The notes below the pieces were generated by a model. The model had not been told where the DNA came from and made no database searches. It saw nothing but the letters and a program-made list of their open reading frames with translations. Made by a program: the position numbers and the translations under genes. Shown here in pieces: positions 44,239-53,454 of a DNA stretch of 64,000 nt (within the stretch, counting starts at the first letter, position 1; every line of letters begins with the position of its first letter). This DNA is from Aquimarina muelleri DSM 19832 (GTDB lineage Bacteria > Bacteroidota > Bacteroidia > Flavobacteriales > Flavobacteriaceae): the NCBI RefSeq assembly GCF_000430665.1, contig NZ_KE387188.1, forward strand, positions 35,360-99,359, in the 5' to 3' direction.

Positions 44239-44590
44239 AGACAAAATCAACATAACTCAAACTCAAAATTTACCATAATAGTCATATCTCATAAAATAGT
44301 AAGTAACTACGCTAGTGGTGGCGGATATCAAATAGGCTTTGTATATTTATACGGTTCTAATCAACAATACCTAGGGCATTTGGGTATTATTAAAAACAAA
44401 AAAACTACCTCCAAACAGATTATGTAATAATGGAACCATTACTATTTATTTTTATGAAACCGAATTGCAATCTATTCTTGAAACTCTTAAAAATGGAAAA
44501 CCTGTATCTATAAGATTTAATACAAGTTCAAAATGGGGAGCTATTGAAACAGGCAAAGAAACAATTAGCAATGGAGAACTTGCTACTTAG
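44239..44590 (+). pseudogene. Frameshifted small protein gene of unknown family
   Basis: Two protein-like frames join at an A7 run (44398-44404). The first (44239-44427) includes ASGGGYQIGFVYLYGSNQQY and LGHLGIIKNKK. The second, one base away, reads LPPNRLCNNGTITIYFYETE, then LQSILETLKNGKPVSIRFN and NTSSKWGAIETGKETISNGE, ending at TAG 44588-44590. Removing one A from the run would give a continuous reading of about 115 codons. No ATG stands at the left end, so the 5' end is also lost or uses an odd start. The composition (alternating polar and hydrophobic strands) supports real coding origin; no family recognised. A sequencing error in the A-run is the main alternative. Confidence 0.45.
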
Positions 44591-44610
44591 CAAGTAAAAA
44601 TTACTACACT

Positions 44611-45090
44611 CTAATAATGTAATTGCATTCCATAATCACAGTCTTTGGTTAAAGCTTTCGAATAACTGCATTTTTCTTTTATATTCATTATGAGATATAA
44701 ACTTGTCTTTATAAATATGTTAATATGATCTTTTCTCCAGTTAATTTTAATGTCTTTTTTCTTTAAGTTTTCAACATAACTATATTCATTTGCAAATACT
44801 GAGGGGAATGGAATATCTTTTTTTGTAGGAGTAATTTTTTGAAGGGTTATATTATTAGCTGTAAAAGGATTTGTTACTGCACACAAAAAGCCATCAAAAT
44901 CTATATTTTCTTTATTTTCACAAAGAAGATATGCCCATACCGTATAAGCTTCTTCTTCTATCACAAGAGTTCTTCCAGAGAAGGTATCAGTGTGTGTTAA
45001 AAAAAGTTTTGATGTACTATCTTCTACAATTTTATTTTTGGATTTTGCTCCAAAAAACATATCAAACATGGTAACTAATTGGGTCTTCAT
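44611..45090 (-). CDS. Hypothetical protein
   Basis: A 159-residue protein I do not recognise. There is no signal peptide or membrane helix. It appears as a mixed alpha/beta cytosolic domain: residues 30-110 contain a run of short strands (KLFLTHTDTFSGRTLVIEEE, YTVWAYLLCE, DFDGFLCAVTNPFTANN), followed by a basic KKKDIKINWRKDHINIFIKTS segment and a Cys-containing tail. It ends 21 bp after the convergent frameshifted gene, and both lie in an island of poorly conserved sequence between guaB and the DUF3999 gene. The ATG at 45090 is the first in frame. Confidence 0.6.
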   Translation of the reverse strand: MKTQLVTMFDMFFGAKSKNKIVEDSTSKLFLTHTDTFSGRTLVIEEEAYTVWAYLLCENKENIDFDGFLCAVTNPFTANNITLQKITPTKKDIPFPSVFANEYSYVENLKKKDIKINWRKDHINIFIKTSLYLIMNIKEKCSYSKALTKDCDYGMQLHY

Positions 45091-45493
45091 CTATCCTTAT
45101 TTATAGCTATATTCTATTTTAAATCTTAAGCAGTTATAATTTTTATTTTGCTTAAACGCCATCTAATGCGATAAACAACGATAAAATTATCATAAGATTT
45201 TAAAGCCTAATTAAAATTAACCATTGCAACAATTGGTTTAAAATTTTAATAAAAAACTTATGAAGCCACTAACCTAGTTAATTATCCTTTATTTTTTTTA
45301 CGGGTTTCCATATATAGCGTTATTATTCTTAAATCTATCAATAAAAACCCTGCAAAATAAGTTTGTGAAACATAGCTTATGTATAGCAAAGAAAACACCT
45401 CTTTACAGGAGGCTAAAAAACTTTTTTTTATTGCCTGTTTATTTAAAAAAAGTGTTTTATATTAACAACGAAGCAGTAAAATAAAAATTGTTG
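45091..45493. other. Intergenic region, nothing recognised
   Basis: 403 bp of AT-rich DNA. A 28-codon frame at 45379-45465 has no recognisable feature. No hairpin with a T-run, RNA gene or consensus promoter. Confidence 0.45.
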
Positions 45494-46735
45494 TTATTTT
45501 TTTTTCATCATAGATAATGTAAAACCTCCTAGCACTAAAATTACAATAAGCATTATACTCCAAAGCCATATTTTATTCATGAATAATGGTTTTATAGTAT
45601 TGGTGTTTTCAAATTTTATAACCTGTGCTTTATCTGGAGTTATTACAGGCAACCCCTTTGGAATTTTTGTAGATAGATAATTAAGGTCATATACTGGCTT
45701 TCTTGCTTTTTTATTGCCATAAACAAGATAATATGTAGCAGGGTTAGTAAACCTTGCTACAAGTTCATGTTTATATCCCTTTACTCTAACTTTATTTATT
45801 TTTAAAGGTTGATTGTCATGGTTATCTATTGTTATCCTAATTTTTTTAGCAATTGTACTTCTACAAGGAAATATGTTTTTTTCTACAGAACTTAATACCC
45901 CAGAAGTAAGTTCTTTATATAAAGGTTTCCAAACCCCTTGTTGGGTTTGTATACTATCTGCCAAATACTTAATAGATAACGGACGATAATAATCAAAATC
46001 TTCTTCTGTTTGAAGATAAATAGAACTTATAGGAACAGCTGTTTTAAGAGCTAAATCTATGATTGTTTTTTTAATATTTTTGGGATTCTGAGTATCAAAA
46101 CTAGCAACATCATATTCTTGATAATCAGCACCATCAACTTCCTTTATTATAACATTTGCAGATCTCAAAACTGGTTTTTTATCACTTTTAATACGTATTC
46201 TAAAATAGTTATATAGTGTCTTAGAAAACCGAACAGTAGTAAATTGATAATTAGTGAATTCATTTTTAATAGAAAGAATACGATAATCCTTTTCAACAAC
46301 ATACCACTCTGTTAAATTTTGGCTTCCTTCTAAAGTAATTAACCTATCAAAATTAGGTTCCTCAAAATCTAATTGAATCTGGTTAATAGGTTCTTTTGAA
46401 GGGATTTTTAATGTTATACTGGCTTCTTTATTATTATAGGTAGTATTAAAGACAGAAAAAGGTATTGTTTTTTTAGACACTTTTTCACTTCTTAATCGTA
46501 AAAGATATGGTGCTTCTATTGTGTCTTTTTTATTTGTTATCCCGTAAATTCTAATATCAGATAAATCTGATGAAACTTTACCAAACACTTCATTGGGCAA
46601 ACATATTGCATACCATGTATCTGTAACATCAGGCAAAATACTTTTATAAGCATACTGATTAATTTGCGCTTGGCTCTCTAAAAAAAATAATAGTATAAAA
46701 AAATTTATAAACTTAATTTTCTTTTTCATCTGCAA
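45494..46735 (-). CDS. DUF3999 family exported membrane protein
   Basis: A 413-residue protein: N-terminal signal peptide ending SQAQ, a long extracytoplasmic beta-rich region (about 25-380) with galactose-binding/discoidin-like strand patterns (VRFSKTLYNYFRIRIKSDKK, AKKIRITIDNHDNQPLKINKV), then one C-terminal membrane helix (about 388-408) and a basic KKK end. This layout matches DUF3999. It overlaps the DUF2339 gene upstream by 23 bp, and the two families usually occur together, so they probably form a membrane complex. The role is unknown; sugar or envelope-polymer binding is a guess. Confidence 0.82.
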   Translation of the reverse strand: MQMKKKIKFINFFILLFFLESQAQINQYAYKSILPDVTDTWYAICLPNEVFGKVSSDLSDIRIYGITNKKDTIEAPYLLRLRSEKVSKKTIPFSVFNTTYNNKEASITLKIPSKEPINQIQLDFEEPNFDRLITLEGSQNLTEWYVVEKDYRILSIKNEFTNYQFTTVRFSKTLYNYFRIRIKSDKKPVLRSANVIIKEVDGADYQEYDVASFDTQNPKNIKKTIIDLALKTAVPISSIYLQTEEDFDYYRPLSIKYLADSIQTQQGVWKPLYKELTSGVLSSVEKNIFPCRSTIAKKIRITIDNHDNQPLKINKVRVKGYKHELVARFTNPATYYLVYGNKKARKPVYDLNYLSTKIPKGLPVITPDKAQVIKFENTNTIKPLFMNKIWLWSIMLIVILVLGGFTLSMMKKK

Positions 46736-49079
46736 TGATATGTTTGTACTTATTGTATAAAAACGATATTATTAAAAGAAGTATTCCCAAAGATAAGAAC
46801 ACAACGGTTTTAGCAATAGTTCCTAAATTAGAGATGTCATGAAAAAATAATTTTATAAGTGTAATCCCAAATATAATAATAGCGAGAATACGCAAATACT
46901 TCTTTCTTTTTCCTATTCCTATAGCAATTAGTAATAACGCATAAACTCCCCACAAAATACTTAAGCCGAGTTTATTGGTTTCTGTATAATCTGCTATATC
47001 TAGCCAGTGTATTAACTCACTACTTACTATCCAAATTAATGCACAGTGAAGTATCATCTCAAAAGCAATTTTAAAGGTTCTGTCTAAAAATTGTTGTCGT
47101 ACATATTTATAAAAAGTAAATAATAATCCAGCTAAAAATATAAACGATATATATCGTATGCCTAAATAAGAAAATAAACTAACTTTAAATTCTGTTGTAC
47201 TTAAATACAAACAGTTAACTCGTATTTCACTTAGTAAATAAAGACCGCGAGTTAAAAATCCTAGAAGAATAAATACTATAAATATTAAAGTGATATAGCC
47301 TAAAATGTTATTTTTTATTTTTTTTATATTCAAAAAAGATAAAACAACAAAAAATAACATGGTATAATTAAGCAACCAAATGGCTTTAAAATTTTTGATA
47401 TTAGATAAGACAGTATACTCTTCATTTTCTTTAATATTTTGAGATAGAAAAAACTGTTCTTTATCTATATAAACACTATCCCAGTAGCTGTCTATTTCTA
47501 TCCAAAATGCAAAATAACTTGTACAGACTAATAATAACCCTACAATAACGGAAAGAAGGGTGTATAACCAAAATTGGGTAGGCCAAGGAAAAGAAAGCTT
47601 TTTGTTGCGATGTATTATGTAAATGAATATGTAAGCTACTATACACAATATTGATGTCATTAAATAAATATTAAACACTGGTATGAAACCTGTTTCTGGA
47701 GATAGTGAATCATATCTATAATACACTGTTATCCAGTCATGCATCAAACTGAAAAAAGTTAAAAACCACAAAGGATAAGAGAGTATTTCATAAATCGGCA
47801 CTTTTTTAGATCTTCCTATCCAGAATAACAAAGCGGCTTCTCCAGCCCATAATAACGTGACCCAATTTCCATCTAATTGTACGGGGAATGCAATGGTTAT
47901 ATAAATTAAAACCATACCCGAAACGAAATGCAATAGTTTTGGATCTGCTAATTTTAATCTATATATAACTACACTAACAATAAAATGAATTATTGCATTA
48001 ATCAATGTAAAAACTCCTAATAATTCTTTACCATATTCATTTTGTTGTAACATCGAAAAACCTATTCCATAAAAAACAAATGAATTTAAAAGTTGTAGAA
48101 TAACATCGGTAGTTCTAAAACTTTCTTTCTTTCTCAATTTGTATACTAAGAAAACTAAGTAAAATATAACAAAAAAGATGACTAGAAATATAAATCCGAG
48201 AACAAAATGACCTTCTTCTTTATATTTAAATAAGTACCAGGATATAAAAATAATCCAAGTAAAAAAGAAGGATGAGCCATAAAGAAGTTTCCAATATTTT
48301 TTTATTGCTATAATAAGAATTCCGATATTAATTATAACCATATAACTAAACAGTATTCCTACTCTTCCTGAACCATTACTCAATAAAAACGGAACAGCAT
48401 ATGCTCCTACCAACCCAATATGTGCAATGACTTGTTTATTGTACTGCATGGCTGCATAAACAGTAAAAGCAGTAAACAATAGCATAAATACAAATGTTAT
48501 TATTTGTGGAATAAGCTCATATAGATCATAGGCTAAATAGGTTATAAAATAGAGTATCGCCATGGCTCCACTTATTAAAACAGCACTAAAATTTTGATAT
48601 CTCTTTTTTAATTTTATTGCTATTCCTAAAAGACCTAATCCTGCTAAATACCCTAGAACAATCCTTGTTATCGGCCCTATTAGATCATTTTCAATTGTAT
48701 ATTTAGCTCCTATAGCTACTCCTATTATAATAATAACAATACCTATTTTATTAATTAAATTTTCTCCTATAAATTTCTCTAGATTTGATTTCTTTTTAGG
48801 AGTTTTAATTTGGGGTATTTCAGTTTTTACTTCGGATACATTTGCTGATTTCCGAATAATAGGTTTAGACGAAGTATTTTTTTCTACAACACTTTCAGGA
48901 ATCTCAGAAACATCCTTAGGAACTTCTACTTTTGGCTCTAGTTCAACTTTTAATGAATTCTGTAATTCATACACCCTATTTTTAAGATCCTGTATTTGAT
49001 TTGAAAATTTTTGTTGCCTATTTTGAAGATTATTTAATTCTTCTAAAAGCCTATGAATATGATCCTGATTGTTTTCCAT
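46713..49079 (-). CDS. DUF2339 family polytopic membrane protein
   Basis: A 788-residue protein starting with a cytosolic coiled coil (about 5-45; LLEELNNLQNRQQKFSNQIQ), a charged linker rich in Lys/Glu/Pro, a KKKSNLEKFIGENLINKIG amphipathic entry helix, and then more than 20 closely spaced hydrophobic helices to the C-terminus. This is the DUF2339 pattern. It has no recognised catalytic motif. The overlapping DUF3999 gene downstream supports a two-component envelope system of unknown function. The acidic/polar last residues (HIIADEKEN) should be cytosolic. Confidence 0.85.
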   Translation of the reverse strand: MENNQDHIHRLLEELNNLQNRQQKFSNQIQDLKNRVYELQNSLKVELEPKVEVPKDVSEIPESVVEKNTSSKPIIRKSANVSEVKTEIPQIKTPKKKSNLEKFIGENLINKIGIVIIIIGVAIGAKYTIENDLIGPITRIVLGYLAGLGLLGIAIKLKKRYQNFSAVLISGAMAILYFITYLAYDLYELIPQIITFVFMLLFTAFTVYAAMQYNKQVIAHIGLVGAYAVPFLLSNGSGRVGILFSYMVIINIGILIIAIKKYWKLLYGSSFFFTWIIFISWYLFKYKEEGHFVLGFIFLVIFFVIFYLVFLVYKLRKKESFRTTDVILQLLNSFVFYGIGFSMLQQNEYGKELLGVFTLINAIIHFIVSVVIYRLKLADPKLLHFVSGMVLIYITIAFPVQLDGNWVTLLWAGEAALLFWIGRSKKVPIYEILSYPLWFLTFFSLMHDWITVYYRYDSLSPETGFIPVFNIYLMTSILCIVAYIFIYIIHRNKKLSFPWPTQFWLYTLLSVIVGLLLVCTSYFAFWIEIDSYWDSVYIDKEQFFLSQNIKENEEYTVLSNIKNFKAIWLLNYTMLFFVVLSFLNIKKIKNNILGYITLIFIVFILLGFLTRGLYLLSEIRVNCLYLSTTEFKVSLFSYLGIRYISFIFLAGLLFTFYKYVRQQFLDRTFKIAFEMILHCALIWIVSSELIHWLDIADYTETNKLGLSILWGVYALLLIAIGIGKRKKYLRILAIIIFGITLIKLFFHDISNLGTIAKTVVFLSLGILLLIISFLYNKYKHIIADEKEN

Positions 49080-49294
49080 ATAAATATATTCTAAGTCACC
49101 TACCTTCTCAATTTAACTATAAAAAATTATATTTATAGTTATTTGTTTCAAACTTAAGTTTATTTGGGTTATTCATTTTAAAAAAAACTAATCCTAAATA
49201 CCCCCCTATAATTAAGCTTTATTTCTAAAAAGTGAAATTATTTTCTATAACAGCAACTATTCTACAATATAGAAGATTATTTTTTTTACCTCAA

Positions 49295-49353
49295 AATATT
49301 ACATACAAAAAAACGGATACGTTCCTTGTATCCGTTTTTTTGTATGTAATATT
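49295..49353 (-). terminator. Long perfect hairpin, terminator of the 49364 gene
   Basis: Arms of 26 bp (49295-49320 and 49328-49353) are exact complements around a 7-base GTTCCTT loop. A CGGATAC/GTATCCG core is flanked by A7/T7 tracts. It lies 10 bp after the stop codon at 49364. Confidence 0.87.
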
Positions 49354-49363
49354 ATAATAAAAC

Positions 49364-49747
49364 TTACTTTCTATCTCTATTATAAGCAACTATTTTATCA
49401 TCTATATAAAGAAATAGAGCTAATTCCGTTACATCATAATATATACAATCCGAAGTCCCTATGCAAACTTCACGATCTTTTGAGTTTACTGACCACGTGT
49501 TTTGAGTTGTTTTTTCTTTAGATTTTTCTGTTAAAGTAAAGTCTAAAGAAAAAACAAGAATTGTTTCTGGATCATCTTGTTTAATCCATGTTCCTACTAA
49601 TCCTCCATGATCTTTTTGATCATCTGTGATCTGCATCTCTTTCAGATATTCTCTTTGAGATAAAATATCTTCTGTCTTAAATGCTGTTAATACAAATACC
49701 AAAGCAACTAAGGCAAAAATTACAGATATAGATTGGGGTCTTTTCAT
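49364..49747 (-). CDS. Small exported protein, lipocalin-like pattern, tandem paralogue
   Basis: A 127-residue protein with an N-terminal hydrophobic segment (about 8-24) that acts as signal or anchor. The mature part starts GGLVGTWIKQDDPETILVFS and continues with short beta strands (LTEKSKEKTTQNTWSVN, REVCIGTSDCIYYDV, LALFLYIDDKIVAY). The GTW start and the strand pattern recall lipocalin-like/DUF domains that begin with G-x-W. It shares GxWIxxxDPET and a Cys-containing strand with the neighbour at 49863-50252, so the two are likely duplicates. No function known. Confidence 0.68.
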   Translation of the reverse strand: MKRPQSISVIFALVALVFVLTAFKTEDILSQREYLKEMQITDDQKDHGGLVGTWIKQDDPETILVFSLDFTLTEKSKEKTTQNTWSVNSKDREVCIGTSDCIYYDVTELALFLYIDDKIVAYNRDRK

Positions 49748-49862
49748 AATTTAATGTTTTTAATAAGGATAAATTTAATGTTTTTTTTCGCAATTCATAG
49801 ATTTAATTCTTTTATATATTCAAAAAAAGAGTCAAATTTAAATTACTATATTTTATAAAACA

Positions 49863-50252
49863 TTACTCTCTAGATCTTATATAATAAAGTTTCATATCAT
49901 TCATAGTTAGAACAAGTTCATCTTCGTCTAATTCATAATCTATACATATTTCTTTATTATTTTGTACAGAAGTTGCTTTTAAGCATAGTTTATTACCCTT
50001 TATTAACCAGTATCTTTTTAAAGGATCTCCTAGAGATTTTTCTACAGCAACACCATTCTCTCCCAAATTTATATACGTTTCTGGATCTCCATTCATAATC
50101 CATTTACCTATTAAATTTTCAGACTCCAAATGCTGTTGACATATCTCTTTATTTTTAAATTCTCCAGACCTTATTAATTTAGGGTTCTTTTTAAAGCTGG
50201 TTATTACTATTGCTAAAAAAATGAGAATAGATATATTAAATTTAAAATGCAT
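49863..50252 (-). CDS. Small exported protein, tandem paralogue of 49364-49747
   Basis: A 129-residue protein with an N-terminal hydrophobic segment (ISILIFLAIVITSF). The mature domain has ENLIGKWIMNGDPETYINLG, then RYWLIKGNKLCLKATSVQNN, KEICIDYELDEDELVLTMND and a final KLYYIRSRE strand. It parallels the downstream protein over the G-x-W-I...DPET start, a two-cysteine middle and an aromatic strand end. The 115-bp gap and common strand fit a duplicated pair. Function unknown. Confidence 0.67.
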   Translation of the reverse strand: MHFKFNISILIFLAIVITSFKKNPKLIRSGEFKNKEICQQHLESENLIGKWIMNGDPETYINLGENGVAVEKSLGDPLKRYWLIKGNKLCLKATSVQNNKEICIDYELDEDELVLTMNDMKLYYIRSRE

Positions 50253-50505
50253 AAATTGAGGTTTAACAAGGTTAAATTTAACTTTTTTAGTTTTATTCTG
50301 CTCGTTTATTTTTTTTATTTAATCAATAACCATACCTAGTAGCAGGAAAATAATTGTTTTTCTTAAAAAAAATTAAGTAAAAAGATGAAACTTGTTTTTA
50401 ATCAATAGATTGTGAAGGTTTCCTATACCAGAAAGCTTAGTTTGAAAAACCTGCTTACTTGTGTTTTTATTGAAACATAAAAAAATGATATATCTAAAAG
50501 CTTAA

Positions 50506-51753
50506 TTAATCTACAACAAAACTAAATCCACTAGAAAAGAGAGTTGCACTAAGCCCTGAGTTTCTATCGTATTGTCTAAATCTAAGGTCAATACTTTTTA
50601 AGCCAAGTTTCCAAATATGGAATTTTGTAAAAATATCTGTATAGCTAATTCCAAAACCATATTGATTGGCTTCAAAATCTGACAAATCATAATCTGATGT
50701 ATAAAACTGTTGAGTAGAAAGATGCTGATTAAATGGCGCAAAATAATCTGCTGCAGTTTGCTTATAAAATCGATATGAAGGATATATCGTAAACTTATCT
50801 GTAATCTTGATAGGTATTTCTATACTTGTTGTATGGGATTTTACACCCCAATCATCTGTATAATATCTATAGAATGTACGTACTGTAAATATTTCACTAA
50901 TATAATAATGTAGCCTACCACCCATTGCTATTTTAAGTCTAGAGTCTGGTAATCTTTCTACATCATCGGCATACGTAAATTCCTGAATAACGACATCCGC
51001 AATATCTGCAAATTGTACTCTTTGAAAAGGTGTGGATAAAAGTCCTTGTTGCTGTATGAAATCTAACGAGAGAGATCCTTGTAGTTTTTTAGATAAAATC
51101 TGTGAAAAGTCAAATCCTACCGAATAAGAATTTCGAGATTTATTGTTAAATGGAGTAAATGTTGGCTGATCTCTTAACTCTGATGGATAAATTGTTTTCC
51201 AGGTATCTAAAAAAACATTTGCTTTTACACTTAATTCTGTGTTTTTTTCATTGAAAAGCCTTGTATAGCTGCCTCCAAATCCTAAAGAAAAATAATCATA
51301 CTCACTAGCGATTGCTAAATTGGCAGACCATATTTTATCTCGATCATCACTACTATGACTATAATTTGTTGATACCGTTACCAAAATATCACTTTCGGAT
51401 GCTCCTGAAGATGCAACAAATGGGTTTGCTAGAACATTACCATCAAAAGGGTTTACATTACTTGAAGATGCCGATGAATACGCAGATACACCTGCGTCTA
51501 TACTTAGCACATCATCATCATTTAAAGGAATTGAAACTACAATAGTAGGCGTTACGTCTGTAAGCTCCTCTGTACCAACACCTCCTGTAACTGCTGCATT
51601 ATCCCCATCTTGTGCATAATAACTCATTAAGAAATCTACTTCTGTAGATTCTAACACTCTTTTCTTGTAAGTCGCTGTTTCATTTTGTTGTTTTTCTTGA
51701 GCTTTTATAAAAAAAGCAGAAAACAATATTGCTAATAATGGAAATTTTTTCAA
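50506..51753 (-). CDS. DUF3570 family outer-membrane protein
   Basis: An exported 415-residue protein (signal peptide 1-18, ending FIKAQ) built of amphipathic beta strands from about 85 to the C-terminus and closing with GFSFVVD, as expected for an outer-membrane barrel. The DUF3570 assignment is supported by its place in a thioredoxin-ApbE-DUF4266-DUF3570 operon. The N-terminal region contains FVASSGASESD (SSGAS at 115-119), similar to the [S/T]GA[S/T] core of sites flavinylated by ApbE, though without the usual preceding aspartate. If real, this protein would be an outer-membrane flavoprotein; that is inference. Confidence 0.82.
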   Translation of the reverse strand: MKKFPLLAILFSAFFIKAQEKQQNETATYKKRVLESTEVDFLMSYYAQDGDNAAVTGGVGTEELTDVTPTIVVSIPLNDDDVLSIDAGVSAYSSASSSNVNPFDGNVLANPFVASSGASESDILVTVSTNYSHSSDDRDKIWSANLAIASEYDYFSLGFGGSYTRLFNEKNTELSVKANVFLDTWKTIYPSELRDQPTFTPFNNKSRNSYSVGFDFSQILSKKLQGSLSLDFIQQQGLLSTPFQRVQFADIADVVIQEFTYADDVERLPDSRLKIAMGGRLHYYISEIFTVRTFYRYYTDDWGVKSHTTSIEIPIKITDKFTIYPSYRFYKQTAADYFAPFNQHLSTQQFYTSDYDLSDFEANQYGFGISYTDIFTKFHIWKLGLKSIDLRFRQYDRNSGLSATLFSSGFSFVVD

Positions 51754-51790
51754 AATGTTTTTTTATCAAAATTTATATATCGAATTATGA

Positions 51791-52003
51791 TTAATTGCAA
51801 CCACAACCTCCACCCGTTTTACCTCCGTTTGCACCTGCTGCAGACTCCCTATACGCCTGAAAATTAGATTCAAAACGATCACATTTTTTTAAGACAAGTT
51901 CCATATCTGGATCGTTAATTTGTACTTTTTCATATTCTTTTACAGCAACACATGATTGTAAAGAAAATAGTATTGCAAAAACTACTAATATTACTTTATT
52001 CAT
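51791..52003 (-). CDS. DUF4266 small lipoprotein
   Basis: A 70-residue lipoprotein with lipobox SLQSC (Cys18) and the DUF4266 body VKEYEKVQINDPDMELVLKK followed by an ESNFQAYRESAAGANGG segment. The C-terminus is a Gly/Cys tail, TGGGCGCN, that could bind a metal or take part in thiol exchange. It lies 28 bp after apbE and 37 bp before the DUF3570 gene, the usual position. It is often missed by gene callers because of its size, but family and context are clear. Confidence 0.85.
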   Translation of the reverse strand: MNKVILVVFAILFSLQSCVAVKEYEKVQINDPDMELVLKKCDRFESNFQAYRESAAGANGGKTGGGCGCN

Positions 52004-52031
52004 ATAAATTATTGTTTTTATAAAACTATTT

Positions 52032-53009
52032 TTAATTGTCTATTTTAATGTGATTTGATGTATGTATTTTTCCTTGCTCATCGACAATTATACATTCTAC
52101 TCCCGCTAATTGGTTTATTCTATTTAGCCCTGTTTCTATGCCCATTACAAATACAGAAGTGGCTAAAGCATCTGCTAGTTCTGCTTTTGGTGCAAAAACA
52201 CTTACACTAACAATCCCCGTGGATGGATATCCTGTTCTTGGATCAATGATATGAGAATATCTTTTATTACCTAAAACAACATATTTTTCATAATTTCCAG
52301 AAGTCACTACTGCTTTATTTATTACTGGAAGTAACGCAAATGCATTGTTTTTATTTAACGGATTAGTAATTGCCACTTTCCAATCACTTCCATCTGGTTG
52401 TTTCCCCCATGTATTCATATCTCCAGAAGCATTAATAATTCCTGCGTCCACACCTATAGCTATTAAGAGTTTTTTAGCTTTATCTGCGGCGTATCCTTTG
52501 CCAATTGCTCCAAAGCCTATTTTCATACCTTTCAGTTTTAGAAATACTGTAGATTGATCTTTATCTAAAATAATATTAGAGTACCCTACTTTTGCAACGG
52601 ATGCTTCAATTTCTTTATTAGAGGGTATTTCTACCATGCTATCATCAAATTTCCATATTTTATCCATCGATGCATAGCTAATATCAAAAGCACCATCTGT
52701 TAATTTAGATATTTGTATTGCTCTGGATATTAAATCAAAAAGCTCTTTATCAACTTTTATTGGGGTAATTCCTGCATTATTGTTGATTAAAGAAGTTTGA
52801 GAATCTTTACTCCAAGAGGATATTAGACTTTCTATACGTTGGATTTCTTTTATTGCTGTATTTATATATTGTTTAGCTTGAACGCTATCTTCTGCTACTA
52901 CAGTAATATCAAAACGACTTCCCATTAGTTTTAGGGTTCGTTTATGTATCTGTTGTGAAAAACTACAGTTTATGATTAATAAAAATAAGATTATAAAAAA
53001 GGCTTTCAA
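52032..53009 (-). CDS. apbE: FAD:protein FMN transferase (ApbE)
   Basis: Exported Mg-dependent enzyme that attaches FMN from FAD to Ser/Thr residues of target proteins in the periplasm. The 325-residue protein has an N-terminal signal segment, GSRFDITVVAEDS, ISSWSKDSQTSLINNNAG, the family hallmark IGFGAIGKGYAADKAKKLL, INASGDMNTWGKQPDG and a VVTSGNYEKYVVLGNKRYSH segment, followed by IIDPRTGYPS. Four bp separate it from the thioredoxin gene upstream. Its targets are presumably in the same cluster, with the DUF3570 protein the best candidate. Confidence 0.92.
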   Translation of the reverse strand: MKAFFIILFLLIINCSFSQQIHKRTLKLMGSRFDITVVAEDSVQAKQYINTAIKEIQRIESLISSWSKDSQTSLINNNAGITPIKVDKELFDLISRAIQISKLTDGAFDISYASMDKIWKFDDSMVEIPSNKEIEASVAKVGYSNIILDKDQSTVFLKLKGMKIGFGAIGKGYAADKAKKLLIAIGVDAGIINASGDMNTWGKQPDGSDWKVAITNPLNKNNAFALLPVINKAVVTSGNYEKYVVLGNKRYSHIIDPRTGYPSTGIVSVSVFAPKAELADALATSVFVMGIETGLNRINQLAGVECIIVDEQGKIHTSNHIKIDN

Positions 53010-53013
53010 AATA

Positions 53014-53454
53014 TTATTTTATCATTTGATTTAGAATATCTAAATAAGAATTCGGTGGTATATTTTCATACCCTACTTCTCCTAGTTTTTCTCCATTTTT
53101 ATCCACAACAACTACTAAAGGGAAACCTCCGCTTTTGTTATATTTTTCTGCAAGTTTTTTATTCTGATTTTGTAAACCTTCTGCCAATTGATTTTTCTTT
53201 TTTCTAGGGAAATCAGCTTTAATTAATACAAAATCATTTTTTACAGACTCTTTAAACTCTTTAGTTGCCAATATTTTCTTCTCTAATTTTATACATGGCG
53301 CACACCAATCTGATCCTGCAAATACTAAAATTATATGTTTGTTTTCATTTTTTGCTATCTTTTTAGCTTCATCAAAATTAGTCCTCCATTCTTGAGCATT
53401 TATAACATTTGTATACAAAAACACCAATAGTAATATTAAAATAATTTTTCTCAT
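53014..53454 (-). CDS. Secreted thioredoxin-fold protein
   Basis: An exported 146-residue protein (signal peptide ending NVINAQ) of the thioredoxin_7/DsbD-gamma type. It has EWRTNFDEAKKIAKNENKH, the redox motif GSDWCAPC (C51, C54) and the cis-proline loop SGGFPLVVVVDKNGEKLG. It probably supplies or removes electrons for the DUF4266/DUF3570 partners, or keeps their cysteines reduced. It is first of the four long genes of the cluster and follows the Cys-rich micro-protein gene. Confidence 0.88.
   Translation of the reverse strand: MRKIILILLLVFLYTNVINAQEWRTNFDEAKKIAKNENKHIILVFAGSDWCAPCIKLEKKILATKEFKESVKNDFVLIKADFPRKKKNQLAEGLQNQNKKLAEKYNKSGGFPLVVVVDKNGEKLGEVGYENIPPNSYLDILNQMIK

Noticed and set aside
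45379..45465. 28-codon ATG frame
   Set aside because: Too short, with no conserved pattern or context support.
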